Of a stretch of DNA of 64,000 nt, positions 1 to 9,958 are shown piece after piece. The stretch lies in NCBI GenBank assembly GCA_023819375.1, contig JAMWDI010000003.1:1-64000 (forward strand). Direction: 5' to 3'. The DNA is from Candidatus Omnitrophota bacterium (GTDB lineage: Bacteria; Ratteibacteria; UBA8468; B48-G9; JAFGKM01). A program made the translations under genes and the position numbers. Below the pieces are notes generated by a model that saw only the letters and a program-made list of their open reading frames with translations, was not told where the DNA came from and searched no databases. Numbering within the stretch: the first letter of the stretch is position 1; each line of letters begins with the position of its first letter.

Positions 1-873
1 TTCATCAAGCCTTAAAGCACATATAGAAGCAACCTGTATTGGAGTAAAGACACCATAATCATAGTAACTTTTAAGTTTTGCAAGCGCTTTTATTATATAT
101 TTATTCCCTACCGCAAAACCAACTCTCCAACCAGCCATGTTATAAGTTTTTGATAATGAGTAAAATTCAATTCCTATATCTTTTGCTCCATCTACCTGCA
201 GAAAACTTGGTGGTTTATTCCCTTCAAAATATATTTCAGAATATGCAATGTCATGAATAACTATGAGACTATTTTTCTTGGCAAATTTTACCACTTCTTT
301 AAAAAAATCTAAATCAACTATTTGAGTTGTTGGATTATTGGGATAACTTAAAATCATTGCTTTTGGTTTGGGGTGTCTATCATAAATTGGCTGAGAGAGG
401 TCAGGGATAAAATTATTTTCTTTAGTTAAAGGTAGGTCGTAGACTGTTGCTCCTGCAATTATTACACTATAAAAATGGCTTGGATAAGTTGGATTTGGGA
501 CAAGAACTACATCTCCTTTATCAAATATAGCGAGGGCAAGATGACTTATTCCTTCTTTTGAGCCAATACATACAATAACTTCTTCTTCTGGATCTAATTT
601 TACTCCAAATCTTTTATCATACCAATTTGCAATTTCTCTTCTTAAATGAGGAATACCTTTTGAAGCACTATATCTGTGAACTTTAGGATCAGAAAGAACT
701 TCTTTTAATTTTTCTATTACTGGAGAAGGTGGAGGTTTATCAGGATTTCCCATACCTAAATCAATTATGTCTTTTCCATTCCTTCTTAATTCCAGTTTTC
801 TTGTATTTATTGCTTGAAACATATAAATGGGTAAGTTCTTTATCCTTTCAGATTCTATATTTTTAATTTTCAT
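1..873 (-). CDS. PLP-dependent aminotransferase, class I/II (C-terminus outside window)
   Basis: The reading frame is open from the ATG at 873 down to base 1, giving 291 residues of a family usually near 390-400 residues. The fold-type I signature SLSKTYNMAGWRVGF contains the lysine that would bind pyridoxal phosphate, and YPNNPT is the usual substrate-loop motif. Sequence style resembles the AlaC / LL-diaminopimelate aminotransferase (DapL) branch. A DapL role would suit a cell whose MurE looks DAP-specific, but the substrate cannot be fixed from this part. The start overlaps the end of the HAD gene by 11 bases, so it is the last gene visible in the dcw-led operon. Confidence 0.85.
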   Translation of the reverse strand, partial: MKIKNIESERIKNLPIYMFQAINTRKLELRRNGKDIIDLGMGNPDKPPPSPVIEKLKEVLSDPKVHRYSASKGIPHLRREIANWYDKRFGVKLDPEEEVIVCIGSKEGISHLALAIFDKGDVVLVPNPTYPSHFYSVIIAGATVYDLPLTKENNFIPDLSQPIYDRHPKPKAMILSYPNNPTTQIVDLDFFKEVVKFAKKNSLIVIHDIAYSEIYFEGNKPPSFLQVDGAKDIGIEFYSLSKTYNMAGWRVGFAVGNKYIIKALAKLKSYYDYGVFTPIQVASICALRLDE

Positions 874-1537
874 TTTTCTTTTCAAAAATTTCTATTACTT
901 TTTTAACATTTTCTAAATTTAACTCATCTATAATTATATCAGCCAATTTTAATTTTTCAAATGAAGACGTTGTTTTGACACCGGCACAAAAGATTCCACT
1001 TTTTTTGGCTGAAATTATACCTGTTTCTGAGTCCTCAAAAGCAATAAGGTTTTCCGGTGAAATATGAAGTTTCTTAGAAGTCAGAATGTATATATCAGGA
1101 AATGGTTTTGGGTTTTTTACATCGTTTTTTGTTGTTATTACATCAAAAAATTTAACAATTTTTAATTTTTCAATAACCTTGATAATAAATCTTTTCTCTG
1201 AATTTGATGCTATAGCCAGTTTAAATTTCCCTTTTAAAAATTTTAAAATTTCTTTTATTTTTTCGGAAATTTCTATATTGTCTTTTTTTACAATCTCCAA
1301 TAATTTTTCATTTTTTAATCTTACAAGTTTTTCAATTGGAATATTGTTAGGGATTTTACACTTTTCTTTTAAATTTTTTAAAAACAAATAATCTTCAACA
1401 CCAATTCCTTCTTCAAAATTTATTGAGTTAGGGTTAATATTGTACATAAGGAATACCTTTTTCCAGGCAATAACATGTAATTTTTCTGTATCAAATAGAA
1501 CACCATCACCATCAAAAATAATTCCTTTTAATTTCAT
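863..1537 (-). CDS. HAD-superfamily phosphatase / beta-phosphoglucomutase-like
   Basis: This 224-residue protein has all four HAD motifs in order: FDGDGVLFD near the N-terminus (nucleophile Asp and acid/base Asp), ASNS (motif II), the lysine in KNPKPFPD (motif III) and FEDSETG (motif IV). A helical cap lies between motifs I and II, as in the HAD-IA subfamily that includes beta-phosphoglucomutase and phosphoglycolate phosphatase. The substrate is unknown. It overlaps ftsW by 4 bases and the aminotransferase by 11, so it is translated as part of the dcw transcript. Its link to cell division is only positional. Confidence 0.85.
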   Translation of the reverse strand: MKLKGIIFDGDGVLFDTEKLHVIAWKKVFLMYNINPNSINFEEGIGVEDYLFLKNLKEKCKIPNNIPIEKLVRLKNEKLLEIVKKDNIEISEKIKEILKFLKGKFKLAIASNSEKRFIIKVIEKLKIVKFFDVITTKNDVKNPKPFPDIYILTSKKLHISPENLIAFEDSETGIISAKKSGIFCAGVKTTSSFEKLKLADIIIDELNLENVKKVIEIFEKKNEN

Positions 1538-2655
1538 TTTAAATATAGAATTTTTTCCTCTATATCTTTTGAACTTTTTTGATTTTTAACATTTTCCGAT
1601 ATTTTAAGAAGAAGTCCAAAAGATAATAAATTCATTAATAGTGAAGACCCACCAACACTGAAAAAGGGTAGAGTTGTTCCTTTAGGGGGCAAAAGACACA
1701 AGACAACACTGGTATGTAATAAAAATTGTAAACCAAAAAGTATACTTATCCCATAGGCAAGAATTTTTTCAAAAAGTTCTAAACTTAGTTTTGAAATTTC
1801 AAGACCTGAAAATATTAGGATCCCAAAAAGTATAAGAACTCCTGCTGTTCCAAAAAACCCAAATTCTTCACCAACAACAGCATAAACAAAATCTTTGTGG
1901 GCTTCTGGTAAAAATTTTAATTTTCCTGTTCCTGCACCAGGGCCTTTTCCAAAGAGACCACCAGAACTTAATGAAATTTTAGCCTGAATAGTTTGATAAT
2001 TTTTCCCAAGTGTATCTTGTTCAGGATTTAAATATATTTTGATTCTTTCAATTCTATATGGGAACATGAGAATAAAAATACAGACTAAAAGCAGAAAAAA
2101 TCCCAAGAAAGAAAAAATGTATTTTAATTTAAATCCACAGAAATATAGTATAAACACAAAAGAAAAAGTTATTATTACAAAAGTTCCAAAATCTTTTTGT
2201 AGTTGCAAAAGGCAACTTATGAGAATCCAGAAAAAAGCAGGGATTGACATTATTTTTAAATTATTTATTTCTTTAATTCTTTTTTTAAAATAACTTGAAA
2301 GATAAATAATATAAGTAAGTTTGACAAATTCAGAAGGTTGAAAAGAAAAAGGGCCAATTTTTATCCATCTTAAATTTCCTTGAATTTTTGGTAAAGGTAA
2401 TAAAATTAACGTTAAAATAAAAATAAAGAATGAGTATTCTTCAATTTTTTTTAAATTTATTTTTTGTAAGATATAGACGGCAATTAATCCAAATATAAGG
2501 TATAAAATGTGCTTTTCAAAATAAACCGTTGGATCATTTTTTTCAATTCCATAGAAAAAACTTGAACTCAAAACAAAAAGTGTTCCAAGAGTTATCAACA
2601 ACAAACCAGAAAAATAAATATTATTGTAAAGAGAGTACTTCTTTTTTGAAAACAT
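1534..2655 (-). CDS. ftsW: Lipid II polymerase / division protein FtsW (SEDS family)
   Basis: A polytopic membrane protein of about 373 residues with roughly ten hydrophobic segments. SEDS family marks are the PSEFVKL segment after the first helices, FGFFGTAGVL and the C-terminal FFSVGGSSLLMNLLSFG. SEDS proteins polymerise glycan strands together with a class B PBP, here the upstream ftsI product. I place the start at the ATG at 2655 because GAAAGAGG sits just upstream and the encoded MFSKKKYS leads into the first helix. An upstream ATG at 2688 would add 11 residues and lacks a comparable ribosome-binding site. The gene overlaps the 3' end of murD by 35 bases. Confidence 0.92.
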   Translation of the reverse strand: MFSKKKYSLYNNIYFSGLLLITLGTLFVLSSSFFYGIEKNDPTVYFEKHILYLIFGLIAVYILQKINLKKIEEYSFFIFILTLILLPLPKIQGNLRWIKIGPFSFQPSEFVKLTYIIYLSSYFKKRIKEINNLKIMSIPAFFWILISCLLQLQKDFGTFVIITFSFVFILYFCGFKLKYIFSFLGFFLLLVCIFILMFPYRIERIKIYLNPEQDTLGKNYQTIQAKISLSSGGLFGKGPGAGTGKLKFLPEAHKDFVYAVVGEEFGFFGTAGVLILFGILIFSGLEISKLSLELFEKILAYGISILFGLQFLLHTSVVLCLLPPKGTTLPFFSVGGSSLLMNLLSFGLLLKISENVKNQKSSKDIEEKILYLK

Positions 2656-3982
2656 TTCCTCTTTCCTCGTAATTTCTAAACATATCAAAAGAAGAGCATC
2701 CAGGAGAAAATAGAACTATATCTCCCCTTTTTCCAATTTTTTTTGAGAGTAAAACCGCTTCTTTTAGATTTTCAACAAATTCCATAGGTATATTTTTGGT
2801 TTTAATTTCCTTGCCAATTCTTTCTTTTGCTTCACCATATAAAATTATAAATTTTACTTTATTCTCAAAATACTTTTTTAACTGTGAATATGGAAAACCT
2901 TTGTCTTTTCCTCCCAGAATTAAAATAATATTGTTTTTTCCTTCAATACTTATAATTGAATTTTTAACTGAATGAGGATTTGTTGATTTTGAGTCATTAA
3001 TAAATAAAATGCCATCAATTTCAGCAACTTTTTCCATTCTGTGTGGTAATGGTTCAAAATTTTTAACAACATCTCTTATTATTTCCACATCTATTTTACA
3101 AATAATTGAAATTAAAGAGGAAGCCATAATATTCTCTATATTTCCTTTGCCAATTAATTTTAAATCCTCAACATTTATAAGTTTTATTATTTTTTCTCCA
3201 TTGATTTTCAAATAAATTTGCCCATTTTTAAAATATGCTCCATAAGGTATTTCTGATAAACTGAAGAAAAATTTCTGGCTTTTTATTTCCTTTAATATTC
3301 TTTTTACATAATAATTGTCAAAATTCAGAACACTTATATCCTTTTCATTCTGATTTCCAAAAATCTTTTTCTTAGCCAATACATATTCTTCCATATTTTT
3401 ATATCTATCAAAATGGTCATAATCTATATTCAAAAGACAGGCAATATATGGTTTAAAATTTTTTATTTTTTCAAGTTGAAAACTGCTTACTTCAAGAATA
3501 ATCCATGTATTATCATTTATATTTTCAAGTTCACCTATAAATGTATTTCCTATATTGCCACATATAACTGTATCATAATTTGCTTTTTTAAAAATTTTAC
3601 CTATAAGAGTAGTGGTTGTCGTTTTTCCATTTGTTCCTGTTATCCCAATTAATTTTTTACTTTTTGAAAAGTTATATGCTAGTTCTATCTCACTAATTAT
3701 TGGTATATTTTTTTTCTTTAAAAAATCTATAACTTCAATTTTCTCATCAATACCTGGGCTTATTATTAAAAGTTCAATGTCTTTAAAAAAATCTATTGAA
3801 TGATTACCAATTTCTATTTTTGCTCCCTTTTCTTTTAAAATTTCCGCCTTTTCTTTAATGTCTTCATTAAAGTTTTTCTCTGATACATAAATATCTGCTC
3901 CTTTTTCAAGTAAAAAAACTGCACTATCAAATCCACTTACGCCAAGTCCAACAATTCCTATTTTTTTACCTTTTACTTCCAT
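2621..3982 (-). CDS. murD: UDP-N-acetylmuramoylalanine--D-glutamate ligase
   Basis: 453 residues, normal length for MurD. An N-terminal Rossmann-like segment (GIVGLGVSGFDSA) binds the UDP-MurNAc part. The central ATP loop is GITGTNGKTTTTTLIG, around residue 110. The C-terminal ligase domain has the SKSTNPHS segment around residue 320 and ends in FSPGCSSFDMFRNYEERG, which is typical of MurD. It adds D-glutamate to UDP-MurNAc-L-Ala in the cytoplasm. It follows mraY directly with no gap and overlaps ftsW. Confidence 0.96.
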   Translation of the reverse strand: MEVKGKKIGIVGLGVSGFDSAVFLLEKGADIYVSEKNFNEDIKEKAEILKEKGAKIEIGNHSIDFFKDIELLIISPGIDEKIEVIDFLKKKNIPIISEIELAYNFSKSKKLIGITGTNGKTTTTTLIGKIFKKANYDTVICGNIGNTFIGELENINDNTWIILEVSSFQLEKIKNFKPYIACLLNIDYDHFDRYKNMEEYVLAKKKIFGNQNEKDISVLNFDNYYVKRILKEIKSQKFFFSLSEIPYGAYFKNGQIYLKINGEKIIKLINVEDLKLIGKGNIENIMASSLISIICKIDVEIIRDVVKNFEPLPHRMEKVAEIDGILFINDSKSTNPHSVKNSIISIEGKNNIILILGGKDKGFPYSQLKKYFENKVKFIILYGEAKERIGKEIKTKNIPMEFVENLKEAVLLSKKIGKRGDIVLFSPGCSSFDMFRNYEERGNVFKKEVLSLQ

Positions 3983-5053
3983 TTATCTTATTTTTAATGT
4001 TATTATTGTAAATAAAGCAAGAATTATCCCTATAATCCAAAATCTGACAACAACTTTAGGTTCGGGTATTCCTTTTAATTCAAAATGGTGGTGTATAGGG
4101 GTCATCAGAAAAACTCTCTTTTTTCTTTTTTTAAATGATATGACTTGAATTATTACAGATAAGGCTTCAACGAGAAAGATTCCGCCAACAAAAATTAACG
4201 AAAGCTCCTGTTTTACTATTATTGCAAGAAGTCCTACAATACCCCCAAGAGGTAGTGAACCAGTATCACCCATAAAAATTTCGGCAGGATAACAATTAAA
4301 CCATAAAAATCCGAGACAAGCACCAACAAGAGCAGAAGAAAAAACTGTTGCTTCTTCTGCACCTTTTACAAAGGGAACATTCAAATATTTTGCAAAGTTT
4401 ATATTACTAACAACATAAGAAATTATAGCATAAGCAAGACTTACAGTCATTACAAGTCCTATTGCAAGCCCATCCATACCATCTGTTAAATTTACTGCGT
4501 TTGAAGTTGCAACAATAATAAAAACAGTGAATAGAATGAAATATTCTGCAAGTGGAATAACTATTTTTTTAAAAAAAGGAATATAAAGGGAAGTGTTGAA
4601 ATTTAATGTTTGATTGTATACCAGAACTACTCCTATAATAAAACCAATAAACATCTGACTTACAACTTTTATTAAAGGTCTTACTCCTTTGTGAGATTTA
4701 TATTTCAATTTTTTATAATCATCAAAAAAACCTACAAGGCCTAAGGAAATAGTTATAAATACAAGAAGCAAAATATATAAATTATTCAAATCCGCCCATA
4801 AAATTGTAGAAGTAAGTAAACTTCCAAGGATTAAAATTCCTCCCATAGTTGGTGTTTTTTCTTTTTTTTCTTCCCTAAAATCAAGCATATTAGGATGACA
4901 AAAATTTTTTAGTTTATTTATTAATTTTCTTCCAAACAAAATAGAAAAAAGGAGTGAAGTAAAAATTGATAGAGAAGCCCTTACAGTGACATATCTGAAA
5001 ATATTAAAACCAAACCAATAATCTTTAAAAGAATAAAGGAATTTGTATAACAT
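3983..5053 (-). CDS. mraY: Phospho-N-acetylmuramoyl-pentapeptide transferase
   Basis: 356-residue polytopic membrane enzyme that moves phospho-MurNAc-pentapeptide onto undecaprenyl phosphate to make lipid I. Diagnostic motifs are GFFDDYKK (residue ~110), the NAVNLTDGMDGLA loop (~185), FMGDTGSLPLGG (~265) and the C-terminal MTPIHHHFELKG. It sits between murF and murD with only one base separating it from each, in the classical dcw order. Confidence 0.97.
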   Translation of the reverse strand: MLYKFLYSFKDYWFGFNIFRYVTVRASLSIFTSLLFSILFGRKLINKLKNFCHPNMLDFREEKKEKTPTMGGILILGSLLTSTILWADLNNLYILLLVFITISLGLVGFFDDYKKLKYKSHKGVRPLIKVVSQMFIGFIIGVVLVYNQTLNFNTSLYIPFFKKIVIPLAEYFILFTVFIIVATSNAVNLTDGMDGLAIGLVMTVSLAYAIISYVVSNINFAKYLNVPFVKGAEEATVFSSALVGACLGFLWFNCYPAEIFMGDTGSLPLGGIVGLLAIIVKQELSLIFVGGIFLVEALSVIIQVISFKKRKKRVFLMTPIHHHFELKGIPEPKVVVRFWIIGIILALFTIITLKIR

Positions 5054-5054
5054 T

Positions 5055-6395
5055 TTAAACTTCTCCTTTTAAAAAGTTTACGATTTCTTCCATTTTCAAA
5101 ATTCTTGAACCTTTAATTAGAATAGAATCTCCTGTTTTTATATTTTCTCTTAAATATTTCTTTAAATCCTCTATATTATAAAAATGTCTTCCTTTATTAC
5201 AAATATCAGAAATTAGTTTACTTTTTTCCCCAAAAGTTAAAACAATGTCAATCTTCAAGTTTTTAAGTAACTTTCCTATATAATAATGGTAAAAATTAGT
5301 AAATTTTCCAAGTTCAGCCATATCTCCTATTATAGCGATTTTTCTTTTGAATATTTTCTTTTCAAAACATAAAAGAGCATTTTTAAGAGAATTTGGATTA
5401 GAATTATAACTTTCATCAATTATAAAAATTTTCCCTTTTGTAATTTCACCTCTTCCAAAAAAAGGCTTTATTTGAGAAAGAGTATTTGCAATAAAATTTT
5501 CAGAAATTTCAAATTTTTTCCCAATAGCAATCCCAAAAAGTCCAGAATAAATAAAAGATGTATTCCAGAAATTCATTTTATATTTTTTCCCATTACATTT
5601 AAATATAAAATAATCAATTCCTTCTTCTATAATTTCACCATTTATGTCGGCTTTTTTTCTGACTCCTATTGTTGTTGTATTTTTGTCTTTTAATTTATCT
5701 TTTAAATAATTGAAAAATCTGTCATCTCTATTAAGAAAAACCTGCTTTTCACCTATAAGATTTTCAAAGATTTCACTTTTTGAATCTGCTATTTCTTTTC
5801 TATTTTTGAAAAAGCCAATATGAGCATTTCCTATATTTGTTATTACACATAGATTTGGTTGACATATTTTGCTTAAATAATATATTTCTCCTTTTTTATT
5901 CATTCCCATTTCAAAGACACCAATTTCTACTTTATTACTTGCCTGGATTATTGAAAGAGGAAGCCCTATTTCATTATTGTAATTTCCAATAGTTCCTGTT
6001 GTAATAAACTTTTCTGACAAAACATTTTTAATAATTTCTTTTGTTGTCGTTTTACCGTCACTTCCTGTTATTCCTATTACTTTCATTTTTAATTTTTCTC
6101 TATAATTTTTCCCTATATCTCCAAGGGCTTTTAATGTATCCTTAACTCTCACAAGGAGGAAAGAATTCTCATTTTTATAATCATGATTTACAATTGAAGC
6201 AATTGCTCCCTTTTCAAATGCAATTTTTACAAAATTATGTCCATCAAATTTTTCACCTTTAAGAGCAATAAATATTTCATCTTTTTTTATATTCCGTGTA
6301 TCAGTTGAAATCCCTTTAACAAAAAAATCTTTGTAATTTTTGTTTACCTTGCCATTACACCATTTTACAATCTCACTAAATTTAACATTTTCCAT
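5055..6395 (-). CDS. murF: UDP-MurNAc-tripeptide--D-Ala-D-Ala ligase
   Basis: 446 residues. The N-terminal Mur domain contains STDTRNIKKDEIFIALKGEKFDGH. The ATP loop reads GITGSDGKTTTKEI, followed by GNYNNEIGLPLS, which is typical of MurF. The C-terminal domain has DESYNSNPNS. It adds D-Ala-D-Ala to the UDP-MurNAc-tripeptide. It lies three bases after murE and one before mraY. A VanX-like D-Ala-D-Ala dipeptidase elsewhere in the window (46881) could act on the same dipeptide. Confidence 0.95.
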   Translation of the reverse strand: MENVKFSEIVKWCNGKVNKNYKDFFVKGISTDTRNIKKDEIFIALKGEKFDGHNFVKIAFEKGAIASIVNHDYKNENSFLLVRVKDTLKALGDIGKNYREKLKMKVIGITGSDGKTTTKEIIKNVLSEKFITTGTIGNYNNEIGLPLSIIQASNKVEIGVFEMGMNKKGEIYYLSKICQPNLCVITNIGNAHIGFFKNRKEIADSKSEIFENLIGEKQVFLNRDDRFFNYLKDKLKDKNTTTIGVRKKADINGEIIEEGIDYFIFKCNGKKYKMNFWNTSFIYSGLFGIAIGKKFEISENFIANTLSQIKPFFGRGEITKGKIFIIDESYNSNPNSLKNALLCFEKKIFKRKIAIIGDMAELGKFTNFYHYYIGKLLKNLKIDIVLTFGEKSKLISDICNKGRHFYNIEDLKKYLRENIKTGDSILIKGSRILKMEEIVNFLKGEV

Positions 6396-6398
6396 ATT

Positions 6399-7916
6399 TT
6401 ATAAAAGTTTTTCTTCTTTTCTTTTTTCAATTATTTCTTTTATTGCTTTTTTTGCTTCTTCTCTATCGTCAAAAGGAATTGTTACATCTCTCAATATTTG
6501 AAATGCTTCATGACCTTTCCCGGCAATTACAACACAATCATTAGTTTTTGCAAGTGAAATTCCTGTATATATGGCTTCTCTTCTGTCGGGGATTGAGACA
6601 TATTTCCTTTTTAAATAAAAAGGTATTCCACTTTCTATGTCTTTTATTATCTTTATAGGATCTTCACTTCTTGGATTATCTGAAGTTATAATGACAAAAT
6701 CAGCCATTTTAACAGCAATTTTACCCATTAAGGGTCTTTTACTTCTATCTCTATCACCGCCACAGCCGAATATTAGAATTATTCTTTTTGGTTTTAAACT
6801 TTTTACAGAAAGTAATAGATTTTTAAGAGCATGATGAGTATGGGCATAATCAACAATTACAGAGAAATCTTGTCCTTCATTTATAAACTCAAATCTTCCT
6901 GGAACATTTTCAATTTTTAAAAGGGCTCTTTGAACTATTTCAAAAGGGATTTTATAAATATAAGAAAAAGCAATTCCAGCAAGAATATTGTAAACATTTC
7001 CAAGACCATAAAGTCTACTATTAAAATTAAATGTTTTATTTCCTATTTTCACGTCAATTATATTTCCATCTTTTTCTACTCTATAATTTAAAAGTTTAAT
7101 CTGTGAATGTTTATTTTTTCCAAAAGTTATATAGTTAATTCTATTTTTTTGACATACTTTTATGAATGTTTTAGAATAAGGAGAATCAAGGTTTATAATT
7201 GCATGTTTTTCTTTCTTTGTGCTTTCTTTAAGATATTTTGAAAACAGAAGTAACTTTGCATTCAAATAATTTTTAAAAGTTTTATGATAATCAAGATGTT
7301 CATGAGAAGCAATATTTGTAAATATCCCCACGTCAAAATCAATTCCTAAAACTCTTTTTTGATCAAGTCCATGGGAAGAAACTTCAATTACTACGCTTTT
7401 GCAATTATTTTTAACCATCTCTGAGAACATTTCTATTAGGTCAAGAGATTCTGGAGTTGTATTTGTTGACATTATTTTTCTCTCTCCAATCTCATAAAAA
7501 ATTGTTCCAACAAGGCCTGCTTTCATTTTATTTTCATTTAAAATTTCTTTAATTATAAAACTTGTAGTTGTTTTTCCATTAGTTCCTGTAATTCCTATAA
7601 CATTTAATTTTTTAGAAGGATAATCAAAAAAAATGTTGCCTAATTCACTTAACGCTTCTTTTGTATCTTCAACAAGAATTTCTGTAATGTCCGCAGGAAG
7701 AACTGCTGGTCTTTTATTTACAACAATACATTTTGCTCCTCTTTCAATTGCTTCATTAATAAAATCATGACCGTCCTGTTTTGTACCTTTAATCGCAACA
7801 AAAATATAATTCTCCTTAACCTTTCTTGAGTCATAAGCAATTCCTTCAACTTCAAAATTGTTTAAATTGAAAACCTTTTTCTTTTTTATATCTTTAATCA
7901 GTTCTTTTAGTTTCAT
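6399..7916 (-). CDS. murE: UDP-MurNAc-L-Ala-D-Glu--diamino acid ligase (meso-DAP type)
   Basis: 505 residues. The ATP loop is GITGTNGKTTTSFII, and a TNTTPES segment plus the EVSSHGLDQ motif (carbamylated-lysine region nearby) follow. The motif TSDNPRSEDP contains DNPR, which in characterised MurE enzymes marks selection of meso-diaminopimelate rather than lysine. The peptidoglycan is therefore inferred to be DAP type. The start overlaps the last 23 bases of ftsI, which supports translational coupling. Confidence 0.96.
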   Translation of the reverse strand: MKLKELIKDIKKKKVFNLNNFEVEGIAYDSRKVKENYIFVAIKGTKQDGHDFINEAIERGAKCIVVNKRPAVLPADITEILVEDTKEALSELGNIFFDYPSKKLNVIGITGTNGKTTTSFIIKEILNENKMKAGLVGTIFYEIGERKIMSTNTTPESLDLIEMFSEMVKNNCKSVVIEVSSHGLDQKRVLGIDFDVGIFTNIASHEHLDYHKTFKNYLNAKLLLFSKYLKESTKKEKHAIINLDSPYSKTFIKVCQKNRINYITFGKNKHSQIKLLNYRVEKDGNIIDVKIGNKTFNFNSRLYGLGNVYNILAGIAFSYIYKIPFEIVQRALLKIENVPGRFEFINEGQDFSVIVDYAHTHHALKNLLLSVKSLKPKRIILIFGCGGDRDRSKRPLMGKIAVKMADFVIITSDNPRSEDPIKIIKDIESGIPFYLKRKYVSIPDRREAIYTGISLAKTNDCVVIAGKGHEAFQILRDVTIPFDDREEAKKAIKEIIEKRKEEKLL

Positions 7917-9672
7917 CTTTATAAACCATTTTTAAGTTTTTTTCTGGTGATATTTCATAGTAATTTATTATTCTTATAAGTATATCTCTAAAAATAGGAG
8001 CAGCAACAATTCCTCCAAAATATTTACCTTTAGGTTCATCAACATTTACAGAAATTGCAATATTTTTTTTATTACTCAACAAAAAACCCACAAAAGAAGA
8101 AACATATTTTCCTTTTACATATTTCCCATTAATTGCCTTTTGGGCAGTTCCAGTTTTTCCATATATATTGTATCCTTCAATTTTTGCAGAACTTGCTGTC
8201 CCCTCTTCGCTTACAACTTCTTTTAACATATCACGTACAATTTCAACTGTTTTTGAAGAAATTATCCTTATTTTTTCATTTTTATATCTTTCAATTTCAT
8301 ATGTTTCTTCTCCTTTTATTTCTTTTATAACATGAGGCCTTACAAGATAACCCCCATTTGCAAAAACAGAAATTGCTCTTATACCTTGAACTGCAGTTAT
8401 ACCAACCTCTTGTCCTATTGGGATTGCAGTTATTGAATATGAAGACCATTTGTAAAGTGGACGAAATATACCTGCAGTTTCACCAGGCAAATCAATTCCT
8501 GTTTTTTCGCCAAATCTAAATTTTTTGCAGTATTCATATAGTTTTTTCTCTCCAAGAGCCATCGCTATTTTTACAGTTCCAATATTACTTGATTTTGCAA
8601 CAACTTCTTTAAAAGTTAAGGCACCGTAAGGATGTACATCATGCAAATAGTGATTTCTAACAAACCATTTGCCATATTCACACATTATTATTGTATCGGG
8701 ACGGAATAGATTTTCTTCAATTGCAGAGGCAGCAGTTACAATTTTGAATATTGAACCTGGTTCAAAAAGGTCCGTTACACATTTATTTTTAATTATTGAA
8801 AAATCATATTCCCCTGGATTATTAGGATCAAAATTTGGATAATTAGCAAGGGCTATTATTTCTCCATTGTCTGCATCCATTACAATTACTGAAATATTCT
8901 TTGGATTAAATTTTTCATAACCCTTCTTAATTTCTTCTTCTACAATAAACTGAACATTTGAGTCAATTGTTAAAACTATATCCTTTCCTTTTTTCTCTCT
9001 ACTTATTTCTTTTTTAATAGATGGGATTAAATTTCCAAGTCCATCTTTTAAAACTAAATATATACCATTAGAACCCCTCAAAAAAGAATTGTAAAAATAC
9101 TCAACTCCTTCAAGGCCATTTCTGTCTGTGTCCGTATATCCAATAATATGACAAAGATGCCGTCCATATGGATAAACTCTTTTGTAACTTTTTTCTGTGT
9201 ATATACCTTTTAATTTTTTTTCTTTTATTTCAATATATTCTTCAAATTTAAGATTTTTTTTGATTAATGAATAAGGTTTGTTCATTAATTTTTCAATTTC
9301 TTCTTTTTCCATTTTTAAAATTCTAGAAAGATTTTCGCATAAATAATTAAGATAAGAAGGGTTCTTTTCTCTTAAATTTTTTATCATCCAAGTGTCAAAA
9401 TAAAGAGAATAAGAGGGTAAATCAAAAGCAAGGATTCTTCCATTTTTGTCTAAAATTTTTCCTCTCTCTCCAGGAATTATAATTTTTGCAAATTTCGTTT
9501 TTCGGTCCACTTTTTCATATTTAGGATAATTTATTATCTGAAGAGTAAATATTTTCCCAAATACAATAATGAAGCCAATAAAAAATAAAATTTTTGTAAC
9601 TTTAATTTTAAAATCAAAAATATTATCTTGTTTGACCTTCAACAATTGAGGTTTCTGGAAAAACCTCATCAT
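7894..9672 (-). CDS. ftsI: Septum-type penicillin-binding protein, class B transpeptidase (FtsI/PBP3)
   Basis: 592 residues with one membrane anchor (about residues 27-47), a PBP dimerisation/pedestal domain and a C-terminal transpeptidase domain. The active-site set is complete: SxxK as PGSIFKIV, SxN as KSSNIGT and KTGTAQ. It cross-links septal peptidoglycan with FtsW. There is no clear C-terminal PASTA domain. The gene overlaps ftsL upstream and murE downstream. Confidence 0.95.
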   Translation of the reverse strand: MMRFFQKPQLLKVKQDNIFDFKIKVTKILFFIGFIIVFGKIFTLQIINYPKYEKVDRKTKFAKIIIPGERGKILDKNGRILAFDLPSYSLYFDTWMIKNLREKNPSYLNYLCENLSRILKMEKEEIEKLMNKPYSLIKKNLKFEEYIEIKEKKLKGIYTEKSYKRVYPYGRHLCHIIGYTDTDRNGLEGVEYFYNSFLRGSNGIYLVLKDGLGNLIPSIKKEISREKKGKDIVLTIDSNVQFIVEEEIKKGYEKFNPKNISVIVMDADNGEIIALANYPNFDPNNPGEYDFSIIKNKCVTDLFEPGSIFKIVTAASAIEENLFRPDTIIMCEYGKWFVRNHYLHDVHPYGALTFKEVVAKSSNIGTVKIAMALGEKKLYEYCKKFRFGEKTGIDLPGETAGIFRPLYKWSSYSITAIPIGQEVGITAVQGIRAISVFANGGYLVRPHVIKEIKGEETYEIERYKNEKIRIISSKTVEIVRDMLKEVVSEEGTASSAKIEGYNIYGKTGTAQKAINGKYVKGKYVSSFVGFLLSNKKNIAISVNVDEPKGKYFGGIVAAPIFRDILIRIINYYEISPEKNLKMVYKDETKRTD

Positions 9673-9958
9673 TTGCTCCTTTTATTTCAAGAAAGCACCA
9701 GTTTTTTGGATTTTCAAGATAAATATTTTTTTCTTTCCTTTCTTTTTCTAAATTTTCTGGATTTAAAAGTTCAGTTATTTTTAAATTATATGTTTTGTTT
9801 AGTAAAACCAAATCTTCATATTCATTTCTCAGTTTTTCAATTCTATATCCTAATTGAATAATTTTAAGATTGAAAAAGATAAAAATTAAAATGTAAAAAC
9901 CTGCAAATAAAAGATTAAAGTTTTTTCCAAACATTTCATAATACTTCCGTTTTTTCAT
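9623..9958 (-). CDS. ftsL: Cell-division protein FtsL-like
   Basis: A small bitopic protein: basic N-terminus, one hydrophobic helix (LLFAGFYILIFIFFNL), then a heptad-like stretch (IEKLRNEYEDLVLLNK) and a short tail. Size, topology and position between rsmH and ftsI fit FtsL, which pairs with FtsB/FtsQ in the divisome. Sequence identity in this family is low, so the call depends mainly on context. The ATG at 9958 is chosen because GGAG lies six bases upstream. A TTG at 9970 would overlap that site. The gene overlaps the rsmH end by about 23 bases and ftsI by 50. Confidence 0.8.
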   Translation of the reverse strand: MKKRKYYEMFGKNFNLLFAGFYILIFIFFNLKIIQLGYRIEKLRNEYEDLVLLNKTYNLKITELLNPENLEKERKEKNIYLENPKNWCFLEIKGANDEVFPETSIVEGQTR